NCBI GenBank assembly: GCA_008015565.1
Contig: SSFV01000119.1
Coordinates: 1-37,905, forward strand
From: Nitrosomonas sp.
GTDB taxonomy: Bacteria; Pseudomonadota; Gammaproteobacteria; Burkholderiales; Nitrosomonadaceae
Length of the DNA: 37,905 nt
Direction of reading: 5' to 3'
A program made the position numbers and the translations under genes. The notes under the pieces were generated by a model. The model did no database searches. It was not told the DNA's origin and was given only the letters and a program-made list of their open reading frames with translations. Shown piece after piece: positions 1 through 7,926 of this stretch (positions are counted from its first letter, which is position 1; every line of letters starts with the position of its first letter).

Positions 1-2
1 TC

Positions 3-131
3 ATTCATGCGCTCGGTTTACCTGTGGGTGAGTCACAACATCAACTTTCTAAGCGGCGCTTTTTCTTGCACATAATAAAAAAATTTGAGGTCAGAAATTA
101 TGTGGCAGCATTTGCGATGACCGATAGCTAA
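3..131 (+). other. Possible 3' end of a truncated CDS at the left edge
   Basis: One frame is open from the left edge to a TAA stop at 129-131, giving about 42 residues that end in AFAMTDS. No domain is recognisable. An open run of this length is not improbable by chance, so this is only a candidate gene tail; its start would lie outside the window. The rest of the stretch up to 243 shows no other gene. Confidence 0.2.
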
Positions 132-243
132 CAGATTGTTCCAGGTGTAATCTTATCCAACAGTTGTCAAATTAATAGTGCACCCATTTAATTAATTTAG
201 CGTTTCATAAAATTTACAGATTATCTGAAAGGGGTAACAACCT

Positions 244-1803
244 ATGACCACCTATACTTATCCAATGCTTCCAACTCCGGAACGCAACTTATTCAAACAG
301 TTTTTCAACACTATTTCTTTTATTTTAATCGTTTTCGCACATCCTTCCCTCGCTGCGACTTGGCCAGAACTGAGTTTTATTCCTATCGTGAACGGCCTGG
401 ACAGGCCGGTACATATAACACATGCCGCAGATGGCAAAGGCAGGCTTTTCATCATTGAACAGGCAGGCCGAATAAGAGTTGTCAGTAATGGATCTTTACA
501 GCCGGTACCGTTTTTAGATATCAGCGACCGGGTTGGTTGCTGCGGTGAACGCGGGCTGTTCAGCGTTGCTTTCCCGCAGGGGTTCGCAGTAAAAGGTTAT
601 TTTTACGTCAATTACACCAATACCGCCGGTAATACCGTTGTTTCCCGTTTTTCTGTGACGGGCGCCGGTGATATTGCGGATCCGGCCACTGAAAGCATTA
701 TTTTGGGTGTGGATCAACCTTTTCCCAATCATAATGGCGGACAAATCGCGTTTGGGCCGGATGGATTGTTGTACATCGGCATGGGCGATGGAGGGAGTGG
801 CGGCGATCCGCTGGGATCGGGTCAGGATTTGTCGTCATTGCTGGGTAAGATGTTGCGGATCGATGTTGAGTCAGGTGTTCAGCCTTATGCTATTCCTGCA
901 AATAATCCATTTGTTTCAACCGGCAATGCGCGCGCAGAAATATGGGCCAGCGGTTTACGCAATCCGTGGCGCTTTTCGTTTGACCGCGACAGTGGCGATC
1001 TCTATATCGCCGATGTAGGCCAAAATCAATACGAAGAAATCAACTTTCAAGCGGCAGGCAGTCCGGGTGGTGAGAATTACGGCTGGAATATCCGCGAAGG
1101 CAATCATTGTTTCCTGCAGCCGTCTTGCAATAATCAAGGCTTAGTTAATCCGGTTTTGGAATACGATCACGCCAATGGTGATCACTCGATTACCGGTGGA
1201 GTGATTTATCGCGGCAGTACATTTCCGCGCATGCGCGGTGTATATTTGTTCGGTGATTTCGTGTCGGGGCGCGTAGGCGGCATGCGTCGTACAAGTGCCG
1301 GTTTTGAGTCCGCCCTGCTCATCGATAGCGATTTTTCAATTAGCAGCTTTGGCGAAGATGAAAGCGGGGAAGCCTATGTCGCGGATATCAATGGCGTGGT
1401 GTATCGCATCGAAGATAATGTCCGTTACAGTGAATTAACCTTCTCTGGTTTGGTGGCAAACTACCAGCCTGGCGATACGATCCAAGCTACGGTTACGGAA
1501 AAATCGTCACAACGCACCGTTGCACAAGATCTTTGGATTGCGGTCAGTACGCCGGATGGCCAATTACTGTATTTATCCGGTCAGCCGGACGCGCAGTTTA
1601 GCACGTCGCCACAACCGTTCAAGCGCCAGATTGTTTCTGAGGATCGAATACATGCAATTTTAAATTTAACCTTGCCGGAATCGATTTTACCCGGCACCTA
1701 TCGCCTATACGCAGTTTATAATGACCCGAATCCCGGTAATTTGGATTTGCCGGCAACATTGCGCTCTAATGTTGCGCAAGCTGAAGTTATCATTTCGGAA
1801 TAA
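244..1803 (+). CDS. Exported PQQ-dependent sugar dehydrogenase (GSDH/YliI-type beta-propeller)
   Basis: This 519-residue protein resembles soluble aldose sugar dehydrogenases, which oxidise sugars in the periplasm with PQQ and pass electrons to the respiratory chain. A hydrophobic stretch at about residues 22-36 ending in a SLA-A type site suggests a signal peptide. The propeller follows, with family motifs: an HNGGQ segment at H163 (the usual catalytic histidine region), GPDGLLYIGMGDGG, GLRNPWRFSFD, DVGQNQYEEIN and NYGWN. After about residue 390 there is an extra C-terminal region of roughly 125 residues, rich in beta strands and resembling an Ig-like or adhesion domain; its function is unknown. 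The start at 244 is preferred because a GGGG ribosome-binding stretch lies at 231-234. PQQ synthesis genes are not in the window, so cofactor supply cannot be judged. The substrate cannot be read from sequence. Confidence 0.85.
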   Translation: MTTYTYPMLPTPERNLFKQFFNTISFILIVFAHPSLAATWPELSFIPIVNGLDRPVHITHAADGKGRLFIIEQAGRIRVVSNGSLQPVPFLDISDRVGCCGERGLFSVAFPQGFAVKGYFYVNYTNTAGNTVVSRFSVTGAGDIADPATESIILGVDQPFPNHNGGQIAFGPDGLLYIGMGDGGSGGDPLGSGQDLSSLLGKMLRIDVESGVQPYAIPANNPFVSTGNARAEIWASGLRNPWRFSFDRDSGDLYIADVGQNQYEEINFQAAGSPGGENYGWNIREGNHCFLQPSCNNQGLVNPVLEYDHANGDHSITGGVIYRGSTFPRMRGVYLFGDFVSGRVGGMRRTSAGFESALLIDSDFSISSFGEDESGEAYVADINGVVYRIEDNVRYSELTFSGLVANYQPGDTIQATVTEKSSQRTVAQDLWIAVSTPDGQLLYLSGQPDAQFSTSPQPFKRQIVSEDRIHAILNLTLPESILPGTYRLYAVYNDPNPGNLDLPATLRSNVAQAEVIISE

Positions 1804-1904
1804 ATTCAGAAAAGAAGTGGTATAAGTTCTTTTTACCAGAAAAATAGTGCATTCGATATTCGAGCGCCGCGCGCAAGCATTTATCCATTGTGCCTGAATG
1901 AAAA

Positions 1905-3050
1905 TTAAAAATGATAATGCGCGCCGACTCCTATATATTCCACGTTATTTCTGAGAAACTGCCCGCTCGGGGAATTGCCGTTGAAGTATTCAACGAGTAT
2001 TTGGAGTTTCCTATTGAGAACTTGCAAGTTATCGAACTCAATTCCTCCCCGGATTGAAACATCGGTATTCCAGTTATTTTCTTGGAAGTTTTTGAGATCA
2101 GCCGCGATGATAGGCCGTATCGGTGCAAAGTTCAGACGCCAAGGGCTGCGGAACTCCACACCATATTGCGCCATCCACACTTCGAGTGATGAAGGTTCTT
2201 TATGGAATAAGCCGCCTCCTCCGCCATATATCCGCACGCCGTAAGGAAACTCGTACGATAATCTGAGATCCGCGCCTTCATAGCTTAAGTTAATACGCTC
2301 AAATGTGGAATTTATCCTACGCAGCAAAAATTCGTCTCCCAGGTGTGAACTTTGATGATAAATCCGGCCAAATGCTGAAAATTGCTTGGCACGCACGCTC
2401 GCATAGGCCGATGCGATAAAATCTGTATTAATGAGATCTGTGGATGGAGCGCCTAAATTAAAATCACTGAAAACCCCGGCCTGAAGCCCTGCTTCCCACT
2501 GCGCAAGTGAGCGTCCAATACTGCCGCGGTAAAACGGTATCGTTTCACCAAAACTTACTGCACCGATATTCCTTCCGTCGAAATTATCATTGAGGAAACC
2601 ATGGTAAGAAGCCGAAAAATGCGCCCAGCGAGGATCTGCCAATAAGGGTTTGAATAAATGACCGCTCGGCAACAGGCCCGTCGGTAACAAAGTTGGATCA
2701 GTTTTGGTGATTGCAATGGTTTGATTGGCTTCATGCCTGATTGGCTGAGATGGAGCCGTAGCTACCGGTAATTCGTCGGGCTTAGCTTCGGCTATTTTTA
2801 CTTCATATACTCCCGGAATCTTCGCAAGCGATTGCACAATGCGACTCTGATCAGGGCTAGTCAGGCTATCTTTCGGCAAAACAATGACGCCATTTTGCAC
2901 GACGATCGAAGGAACATCCAGATTCCATTTATATTTCAACATACTGGTCGCGTAGCCGGCAATATAAGCGTCATGAGGCGGCGCAGCATGTCCTGGTGCT
3001 GTATTGAACAGCCAAAGCCCTGCTACCAGGAATAAACGTATATTGTTCAT
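1905..3050 (-). CDS. DUF1207 outer-membrane protein with N-terminal BON-like domain
   Basis: The 381-residue product starts with a signal peptide (hydrophobic core to about residue 18, then GHAAPP). Residues about 28-95 look like a BON domain (VQNGVIVLP, then IPGVYEVKIAE). From about residue 118 the sequence matches the DUF1207 family as I remember it: alternating amphipathic strands, WAHFSASYHG, SFGETIPFYRG, RIYHQSSHLGDEF and a terminal aromatic residue (GVGAHYHF), which is typical of an outer-membrane beta-barrel. It is the second gene of a two-gene minus-strand run: its ATG lies 3 bases after the stop of the BON lipoprotein gene. No enzymatic role is known to me. A role in envelope maintenance is an inference from the partner and the barrel-like sequence. 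Confidence 0.75.
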   Translation of the reverse strand: MNNIRLFLVAGLWLFNTAPGHAAPPHDAYIAGYATSMLKYKWNLDVPSIVVQNGVIVLPKDSLTSPDQSRIVQSLAKIPGVYEVKIAEAKPDELPVATAPSQPIRHEANQTIAITKTDPTLLPTGLLPSGHLFKPLLADPRWAHFSASYHGFLNDNFDGRNIGAVSFGETIPFYRGSIGRSLAQWEAGLQAGVFSDFNLGAPSTDLINTDFIASAYASVRAKQFSAFGRIYHQSSHLGDEFLLRRINSTFERINLSYEGADLRLSYEFPYGVRIYGGGGGLFHKEPSSLEVWMAQYGVEFRSPWRLNFAPIRPIIAADLKNFQENNWNTDVSIRGGIEFDNLQVLNRKLQILVEYFNGNSPSGQFLRNNVEYIGVGAHYHF

Positions 3051-3053
3051 TTT

Positions 3054-3527
3054 TTATTTGGGCAAAACGGCTTTAACGGTCAGGTTGTTTTGCAATAATT
3101 TGACATCCTTCTGTCTGGATACTACTTCGGACGCTCTATCAATAATTTGCTGGGATTCAACCATACCGCTTAGTTGCACTGTGCCATTCACCGTTGTAAC
3201 TTTAATATCGGATGCCTTAAGCAGGGGATCACTGACAATTGCTGTTTTGACATTGCTTGTAATCACCGAATCACTAATGTACTGAGCGCTTGCTTCAGCT
3301 TTTTCGGCTATTGATTTTCTGGCTTCGCTGATTTCTTTACCCGTATGCTCTGTTATGCTTTCAATTTTTTCGCCAGCATTTTCGATTGTACGGTCCAGCT
3401 TCTGTCCTGCTTTTTGCGCAGGACCTTCTTGCTGACAGCCAATTAAGACAAGAACAACGGTTAAGCCTGCAGCACGAATTATATCCGGTATTGAAATATT
3501 TTGAATAGCTTTGTTTTTCAGTTCCAT
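3054..3527 (-). CDS. BON-domain lipoprotein
   Basis: This 157-residue protein begins with a charged stretch and a hydrophobic segment ending in a lipobox (VLIGC, cysteine near residue 31), so it is probably lipid-anchored in the envelope. Residues about 45-80 are charged, helical and probably coiled coil (KLDRTIENAGEKIESITEH). A BON domain follows at about residues 83-155, with the family pattern of a short helix, VTTVNGTVQLSGMV and a final KLLQNNLTVK strand. BON domains bind phospholipid or other ligands and occur in OsmY- and DolP-type proteins. A GAGGAG ribosome-binding site precedes the ATG. The gene lies just upstream of the BON/DUF1207 gene and is probably cotranscribed with it. Stress-linked expression is typical of relatives but is not shown here. 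Confidence 0.85.
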   Translation of the reverse strand: MELKNKAIQNISIPDIIRAAGLTVVLVLIGCQQEGPAQKAGQKLDRTIENAGEKIESITEHTGKEISEARKSIAEKAEASAQYISDSVITSNVKTAIVSDPLLKASDIKVTTVNGTVQLSGMVESQQIIDRASEVVSRQKDVKLLQNNLTVKAVLPK

Positions 3528-3821
3528 ATAGTTCTCCTCAAATTTCTATTGAAATTAAATATCGTTTGCCGGTTTTATAGAGTCTTAAATTCTAATGGGC
3601 GCATTAAAGTTGATCTGTTCGCTCTCGCACATAAACATCGATATCGCCTTCTAAAGTCTGTTTTTCGCCTTACCGGTTCATTCATTCTTATGTAAGCAAC
3701 CGAACAGAATAAGAAGGGGTTTGCAGTTAGAGTTTTAGAAAGTTTGCTTTGAGAGAAGCAGTTAGCGCTTCCATTTTTTGACTAAAAATTTTTTTTGACT
3801 GTGCACGATAGGAGAATGTTT
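3528..3821. other. Divergent intergenic region, 294 bp
   Basis: This gap separates the BON lipoprotein gene (minus) from the copper-storage-like gene (plus), so it should hold promoters for both. A small hairpin AATTTC-TATT-GAAATT lies at about 3542-3557, just upstream of the BON gene. The decamer TTTTTTGACT occurs twice, 18 bases apart, shortly before the plus-strand gene. I could not assign a CueR-type or other metal operator, and I see no gene here. Confidence 0.5.
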
Positions 3822-4169
3822 ATGAATCAAACTATTTATGCCAACGACACTGTACAAGCCTGTATTGCGGCTTGTAGCAACTGCCATCAGGTTTGCCTGC
3901 AAATGGGGATGAATCATTGTCTTGAAACCGGTGGAAAGCATGTTGAACCCAGCCATTTCCGTTTAATGATGTGTTGTGCTGAGTTATGCCAAACATCCGC
4001 TAATTTTTTATTAAGCGGCTTTCACCAAAACGCTCTCTGCGGGATTTGTGCCGACATTTGTGAGGCATGCGCCACAGATTGCGAGCGAATTGGCGGCATG
4101 GAGGAATGTGTCAAAGCTTGCAGGAAATGTGCCGAGACATGTCGTCAAATGGCAAATATGCAACACTAA
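3822..4169 (+). CDS. Four-helix copper-storage-like protein (DUF326/Csp family)
   Basis: The protein is 115 residues long with about 17 cysteines, many in helical CxxxC and CxxC spacing (CIAACSNCHQVC, MMCCAELC, CGICADICEACATDC, CVKACRKCAETC). This is the pattern of the DUF326/Csp family, whose characterised members are four-helix bundles that hold many Cu(I) ions in their core. No signal peptide is visible, so it should be cytosolic, like Csp3. The start at 3822 is chosen because AGGAG at 3810-3814 gives 7-base spacing; the ATG at 3816 and an upstream TTG are badly placed. A catalase-like gene follows 103 bases later on the same strand. For an ammonia oxidiser, which depends on copper enzymes, a copper reserve would make sense, but this is inference. 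Confidence 0.85.
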   Translation: MNQTIYANDTVQACIAACSNCHQVCLQMGMNHCLETGGKHVEPSHFRLMMCCAELCQTSANFLLSGFHQNALCGICADICEACATDCERIGGMEECVKACRKCAETCRQMANMQH

Positions 4170-4188
4170 TCTAGTGTCTGAACGCCTT

Positions 4189-4244
4189 AACATACTTAAT
4201 AGCATAGAATGCAACTATAGACTATGCTTACAGGAAAGTATGTT
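4189..4244. repeat. Nested inverted repeat between copper-storage-like and catalase-like genes
   Basis: An outer perfect 9-bp pair (AACATACTT at 4189-4197, AAGTATGTT at 4236-4244) encloses an inner perfect 7-bp pair (AGCATAG at 4201-4207, CTATGCT at 4222-4228) around a 14-base loop. No T-run follows, so it is not a classical terminator. It ends 28 bases before the catalase-like start and could be an RNA hairpin or a protein-binding site. Confidence 0.6.
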
Positions 4245-4272
4245 GTGATAATGGATATTTCAGGTGATTAGC

Positions 4273-5319
4273 ATGTTAAACCGCCGGTTGCTGTTGTGGT
4301 TGTTTCTAATGAGTTTATTTTCAAGCTATGTGTCAGGCAGCCAGGAAATAACTACAGATGAATCCAAATCGATTCAGGACATTGCACAAATTGTCGAACG
4401 CAGTATCCGGGCGGAGGCGGAAAATGGTTTTGCTCGCAGAGGCGCACATGCCAAAGCGCATGGTTGCGTAAAAGCGCAATTCAGTGTGCTCCCGCTGCCG
4501 GATGAATTAAGCCTGGGGATCTTCTCCGAAGCGCGTGAGTATCCCGCCTGGATCCGCTTCTCCAATGGCGCTGAAAAGGTGCAGGATGATTCCGTTGGTG
4601 ATGGCCGCGGTATGGCAATTAAACTGATGCACGTTGATCGCAGTCCATCCGGTACACAAGATTTTGTCATGCTGAATCATCCCGTATTTTTCGTCCGAAA
4701 TGCGGCAGATTATGTGGAATTTCAGAAAGCTTTGGCAATAGACAATCCTGTCAAATTCTTTTTTCCGGATATCAATCCACTACATTTTCGCCTGCACGAA
4801 CTTGGAATAGTCATGGCAATCCGCAGTAAAAAAGTTAATAATCCTTTAGATGCACAATATTGGAGCGCGACGCCTTACCGCTTCTCTGATTCCGCAATGA
4901 AATTTTCCACCCGCCCCTGCAATCGGACAGCGCCAGCTTTATCTACTGATACCTCTTCTGCAAATTATCTGCGCCAAAATATGCAAGCACACCTTGATCG
5001 TGAAGAGGCCTGCTTCGATTTTATGGTTCAGCTCCGCAAGCGTGCCGCTGAAATGCCGGTCGAGGATCCTACCATCGAATGGAGCGAAAAAGATTCGCCT
5101 TTTATCACGGTAGCGAAAATCACAATCCCCGCGCAACGGTTCAATACGCCGGAGCAGCTGAAATTCTGCGAGGATCTTACTTTCTCACCTTGGCATGCGA
5201 TACCTGAACATGAACCTTTAGGTGGAATTAATCGGGTACGGAAAGCGGTCTATGAAATTTCTTCACGTATCCGGCACGAACTCAACCGCGCCTCTGAAAG
5301 AGAATCTTCAGGATTTTGA
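4273..5319 (+). CDS. Periplasmic catalase-like heme protein (y4iL-like)
   Basis: The 348-residue product has an N-terminal signal peptide (about residues 1-22, ending SSYVSGS) and then a compact catalase fold without the C-terminal flavodoxin-like domain of large catalases. Family features are the distal histidine region GAHAKAHGC, WIRFSNGA, GDGRGMAIKL, the asparagine-containing FVMLNHPVFFVRN and a late LTFSPWHAIPEHEPLGGINR segment. These match the y4iL-like subgroup of catalase-related proteins, whose exact reaction is poorly defined: peroxidase, or heme binding only. The ATG at 4273 is preferred over an in-frame GTG at 4264 because an AGGTGA stretch lies just before it. Neighbours suggest a link between copper handling and oxidant defence, but coexpression is unproven. 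Confidence 0.8.
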   Translation: MLNRRLLLWLFLMSLFSSYVSGSQEITTDESKSIQDIAQIVERSIRAEAENGFARRGAHAKAHGCVKAQFSVLPLPDELSLGIFSEAREYPAWIRFSNGAEKVQDDSVGDGRGMAIKLMHVDRSPSGTQDFVMLNHPVFFVRNAADYVEFQKALAIDNPVKFFFPDINPLHFRLHELGIVMAIRSKKVNNPLDAQYWSATPYRFSDSAMKFSTRPCNRTAPALSTDTSSANYLRQNMQAHLDREEACFDFMVQLRKRAAEMPVEDPTIEWSEKDSPFITVAKITIPAQRFNTPEQLKFCEDLTFSPWHAIPEHEPLGGINRVRKAVYEISSRIRHELNRASERESSGF

Positions 5320-5379
5320 AGTATGTTTATTACGTTGCGGCAAGTATAGTTTTATAAAAGCGGGCAGCTGGGGGAGGAG

Positions 5380-5892
5380 TCAAGCTTCAGAGATTGTTGC
5401 TTGGAGTTCCTGAAATAATAAGCGGAAATTCTTCGCTGGCTTATCCGCGGTTTTTTCTTTCTTAGCATTGCGGATCAGTAGATTAAAACGCTGTAAATCG
5501 GCATGTGGATATTTCTGTGCGAATTCAGTCAGCGCTTGTTCTTCGGTCAAAAGGCGTTCTCGCCAGCGTTCCAGATGATGTAACCGGGCAGTTTGCTGTA
5601 CCGAGACTTGATGCCAGGTTTCAAGTTTTTGCTGGATTGGCAGTGCATCGACTTCACGCATTAAACGGCCGATATATTGTAATTGCCGGCGGCGTGCGCC
5701 ATGTTTTTGCATGGATCGGGCTTGGTGGATTGCATCGCTTAAAATTTCGGGCAAATCAAATTCCGCCAGTTTATGGGCATCCAATTCCACTAATCGCTCT
5801 CCAATCGTCTGTAATGCATGCATTTCCTTTTTACGTTGGGTTTTGCTCGGTGTATTATCCTGCTGCATGTCATCTTCTGGGTCGTTCTGCAC
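5380..5892 (-). CDS. darP: Ribosome biogenesis factor DarP (YjgA, DUF615)
   Basis: This highly charged helical protein matches the DUF615/YjgA family, now called DarP, which promotes late assembly of the 50S ribosomal subunit. Visible features are SKTQRKKEMHALQ near the N terminus, HQARSMQKHGARRRQLQYIGRLMREVD and a basic C-terminal helix (LLIRNAKKEKTADKPAKNFRLLFQEL). The start is uncertain. A GTG at 5892 has AAGG at suitable spacing and gives 170 residues. An upstream ATG at 5922 lacks a clear ribosome-binding site, and a downstream ATG at 5868 is also possible. The gene is divergent from pmbA, an arrangement also found in E. coli and many betaproteobacteria, which supports both calls. Confidence 0.88.
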   Translation of the reverse strand: MQNDPEDDMQQDNTPSKTQRKKEMHALQTIGERLVELDAHKLAEFDLPEILSDAIHQARSMQKHGARRRQLQYIGRLMREVDALPIQQKLETWHQVSVQQTARLHHLERWRERLLTEEQALTEFAQKYPHADLQRFNLLIRNAKKEKTADKPAKNFRLLFQELQATISEA

Positions 5893-6028
5893 GGCAAGCC
5901 TTGTAATGTAATATAGTATCAAGAAGCTGTTATCATAACGTTTTACATCAACTTGATTGCAACAAATTTATTCGTTCGGCAAGAACTTTTTTTATTTCTC
6001 AATTAAATCCTTTGTTATATCGCTATTT

Positions 6029-7387
6029 ATGAACAATTCATCCGTTTCTGATTTTCGTTTTTCGTTCCCGGTTAGCACATTGCAGCAAATTGCCCGTGAT
6101 ATTTTGACCTTTGCTAAACAAGGGGGCGCTACGGCTTGTGAAACTAGCGTGTCGGATGGTTTTGGCCAAACCGTGGCGGTGCGTCAGGGTGAAGTTGAAA
6201 CGATTGAATATAATCGCGACAAAGGATTGTCCGTGACAGTCTTTATTGGGCACAAGCGCGGCAATGCCAGCACTTCGGATTTCTCAATGCAGGCTATTCA
6301 GGATACGGTTGCCGCTGCCTTATCAATTGCGCGTTATACCGCCGATGATGATTGTGCCGGACTGGCCGATGCGGAATGGCTTGCTAAGGATTACCCCGAT
6401 TTGGGTTTGTATTACCCTTGGGCAATAACTGTTGAAGAGGCCATTGAGCTGGCGAAAAAATGCGAACAATCCGCCTATGCAGTCGATAAACGAATCACGA
6501 ATTCTGAAGGCGCTACCATTTCAATCAGTGAGTCACAATTCATTTATGCCAATAGTCTGGGTTTTATGGGCGGATATCCGCTGTCGCGCCATAGTATGAG
6601 TTGCGCTATGATTGCCGAACAAGACGGTAGTAAACAACGTGATTACTGGTACTGCGTTGCACGCGATGCGGCTGATTTGGAATCGCCGGAGTATATCGGA
6701 GAAAAAGCCGGTATGCGTAGCGTGCAGCGTTTGGGAGCCAGAAAAATTGCCACACGTGAAGTGCCAGTTCTTTTTGAAGCGCCGATTGCATCCGGCTTGA
6801 TCGGGCATTTTGCTTCTGCGGTGAGCGGCGGCAGTTTGTATCGAAAATCTTCCTTTCTGTTGGATAGCATTGGTAAGCGAGTTTTTGCACCGGATATTCA
6901 AATTCGAGAATTGCCTCATCTGCACAAAGGCCTTGCTAGCAGCGCGTTTGATGATGACGGAGTTGCGACAGTCGAACGCAACGTAGTTGCGGATGGTGTT
7001 GTGCAGGGCTATTTTTTGAGTAGTTATTCAGCGCGCAAACTGGGTATGCGTACCACCGGAAATGCGGGCGGCACGCATAATTTAATCCTGCAGAATGCTG
7101 TTCCCCAGGATTTCGAGTCATTGTTGAAAAAAATGGATACCGGTTTACTCGTAACTGAGTTACTGGGACATGGAATTAATCCAGTAACGGGTGACTATTC
7201 CCGGGGTGCCTCGGGCTATTGGATAGAGAACGGTGACATCGCGTACCCCGTTGAAGAAATCACCATTGCGGGTAATCTGAAGGAAATGTTTCAAGGAATC
7301 GTGGCGGTCGGTAATGATATCGTAGTTCGTGGATCGAAGCAGAGCGGATCGGTGTTGATCGATCGCATGACGGTCGCAGGTGATTGA
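6029..7387 (+). CDS. pmbA: PmbA/TldE family metalloprotease subunit
   Basis: The product is about 452 residues, the usual length for PmbA (TldE). With TldD it forms a protease that acts on unfolded peptides, including microcin and antitoxin substrates. Recognisable segments are CETSVSDGFGQTVAVRQGEVE, YNRDKGLSVTVF, ASAVSGGSLYRKSSFL, a VTELLGHGINPVTGDYSRGA block and the C-terminal GNDIVVRGSKQSGSVLIDRM. TldE-type subunits lack the HExxxH zinc motif found in TldD, and none is seen here. The ATG at 6029 fits the family N terminus (SDFRFSFPV); a longer reading from a TTG at 5957 adds a sequence unlike the family. No tldD is present in the window, which is common because the two are often unlinked. 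Confidence 0.92.
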   Translation: MNNSSVSDFRFSFPVSTLQQIARDILTFAKQGGATACETSVSDGFGQTVAVRQGEVETIEYNRDKGLSVTVFIGHKRGNASTSDFSMQAIQDTVAAALSIARYTADDDCAGLADAEWLAKDYPDLGLYYPWAITVEEAIELAKKCEQSAYAVDKRITNSEGATISISESQFIYANSLGFMGGYPLSRHSMSCAMIAEQDGSKQRDYWYCVARDAADLESPEYIGEKAGMRSVQRLGARKIATREVPVLFEAPIASGLIGHFASAVSGGSLYRKSSFLLDSIGKRVFAPDIQIRELPHLHKGLASSAFDDDGVATVERNVVADGVVQGYFLSSYSARKLGMRTTGNAGGTHNLILQNAVPQDFESLLKKMDTGLLVTELLGHGINPVTGDYSRGASGYWIENGDIAYPVEEITIAGNLKEMFQGIVAVGNDIVVRGSKQSGSVLIDRMTVAGD

Positions 7388-7466
7388 TATTTTACAGAAC
7401 CGCTGTGATGGATGTTTTTATCGGTTTGAGGGATCTTTCCTAATTGTGCTTGCTTGCGATCATTTT

Positions 7467-7483
7467 GGATAATCTTATTATCC
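7467..7483. repeat. Small perfect hairpin downstream of pmbA
   Basis: GGATAAT and ATTATCC pair perfectly around a 3-base loop, 80 bases after the pmbA stop. There is no T-run, so it is a weak terminator candidate for pmbA at best. The rest of the gap up to the TusA-like gene shows nothing recognisable. Confidence 0.3.
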
Positions 7484-7629
7484 TTACCGGACATTAAAAA
7501 CGATTATGATCATGCTACATTGATGGCTGTGCTTTAGGTAGCAATGGCAGACATCTTTTTCAGAGAGTGATTCCATTTATCTTGATGAATTTTAAAGGAA
7601 AAATTCGATCTTTTTGATGAGATTAAAGG

Positions 7630-7857
7630 TTATTTCTTTTTCAAGATAAAAACAAATTCACCCGCAATTTCAGACATAAAAAGTAATTCATTTGCCGTTT
7701 GATCGGAAAATACCTGGAAATCAATGACAGAAGCCGGATCGGTTGCAGTAATCCGTAACGTTTGTCCGCTATCCATTTTTGCCAGCGATTGTTTGGTGCG
7801 TAAGATAGGCAATGGGCAAACTAATCCACGCACATCCAGTTCATGATCAATATGCAT
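7630..7857 (-). CDS. TusA family sulfurtransferase
   Basis: This 75-residue protein has the complete TusA/SirA layout: an N-terminal DVRGLVCPLPILR segment with the conserved CPxP motif (C14 to P17), then TLRITATDPASVIDF and a C-terminal strand. TusA-like proteins carry sulfur as a cysteine persulfide, for tRNA thiolation, molybdenum cofactor synthesis or sulfur oxidation. Which role applies cannot be told from sequence, so no gene symbol is given. It lies downstream of the carboxypeptidase gene on the same strand with a 69-base gap, so cotranscription is possible but not clear. Confidence 0.9.
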   Translation of the reverse strand: MHIDHELDVRGLVCPLPILRTKQSLAKMDSGQTLRITATDPASVIDFQVFSDQTANELLFMSEIAGEFVFILKKK

Positions 7858-7926
7858 TGATATTGGCCTTACTGTGCGAATCTGGTTTTTTAGATTGCGA
7901 TAGATGTGCGCTACAATATCGTGTAG

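Noticed and set aside
1808-1835. AAAAGAA/TTCTTTT stem between the sugar dehydrogenase and DUF1207 genes, considered as a bidirectional terminator
   Set aside because: The stem is almost all A-T with a 10-base loop, so it is too weak to call.
6533-6925. A 130-codon minus-strand open frame inside pmbA
   Set aside because: It lies fully inside a well-supported conserved gene, has no ribosome-binding site or recognisable domain, and is a shadow of the pmbA codons.
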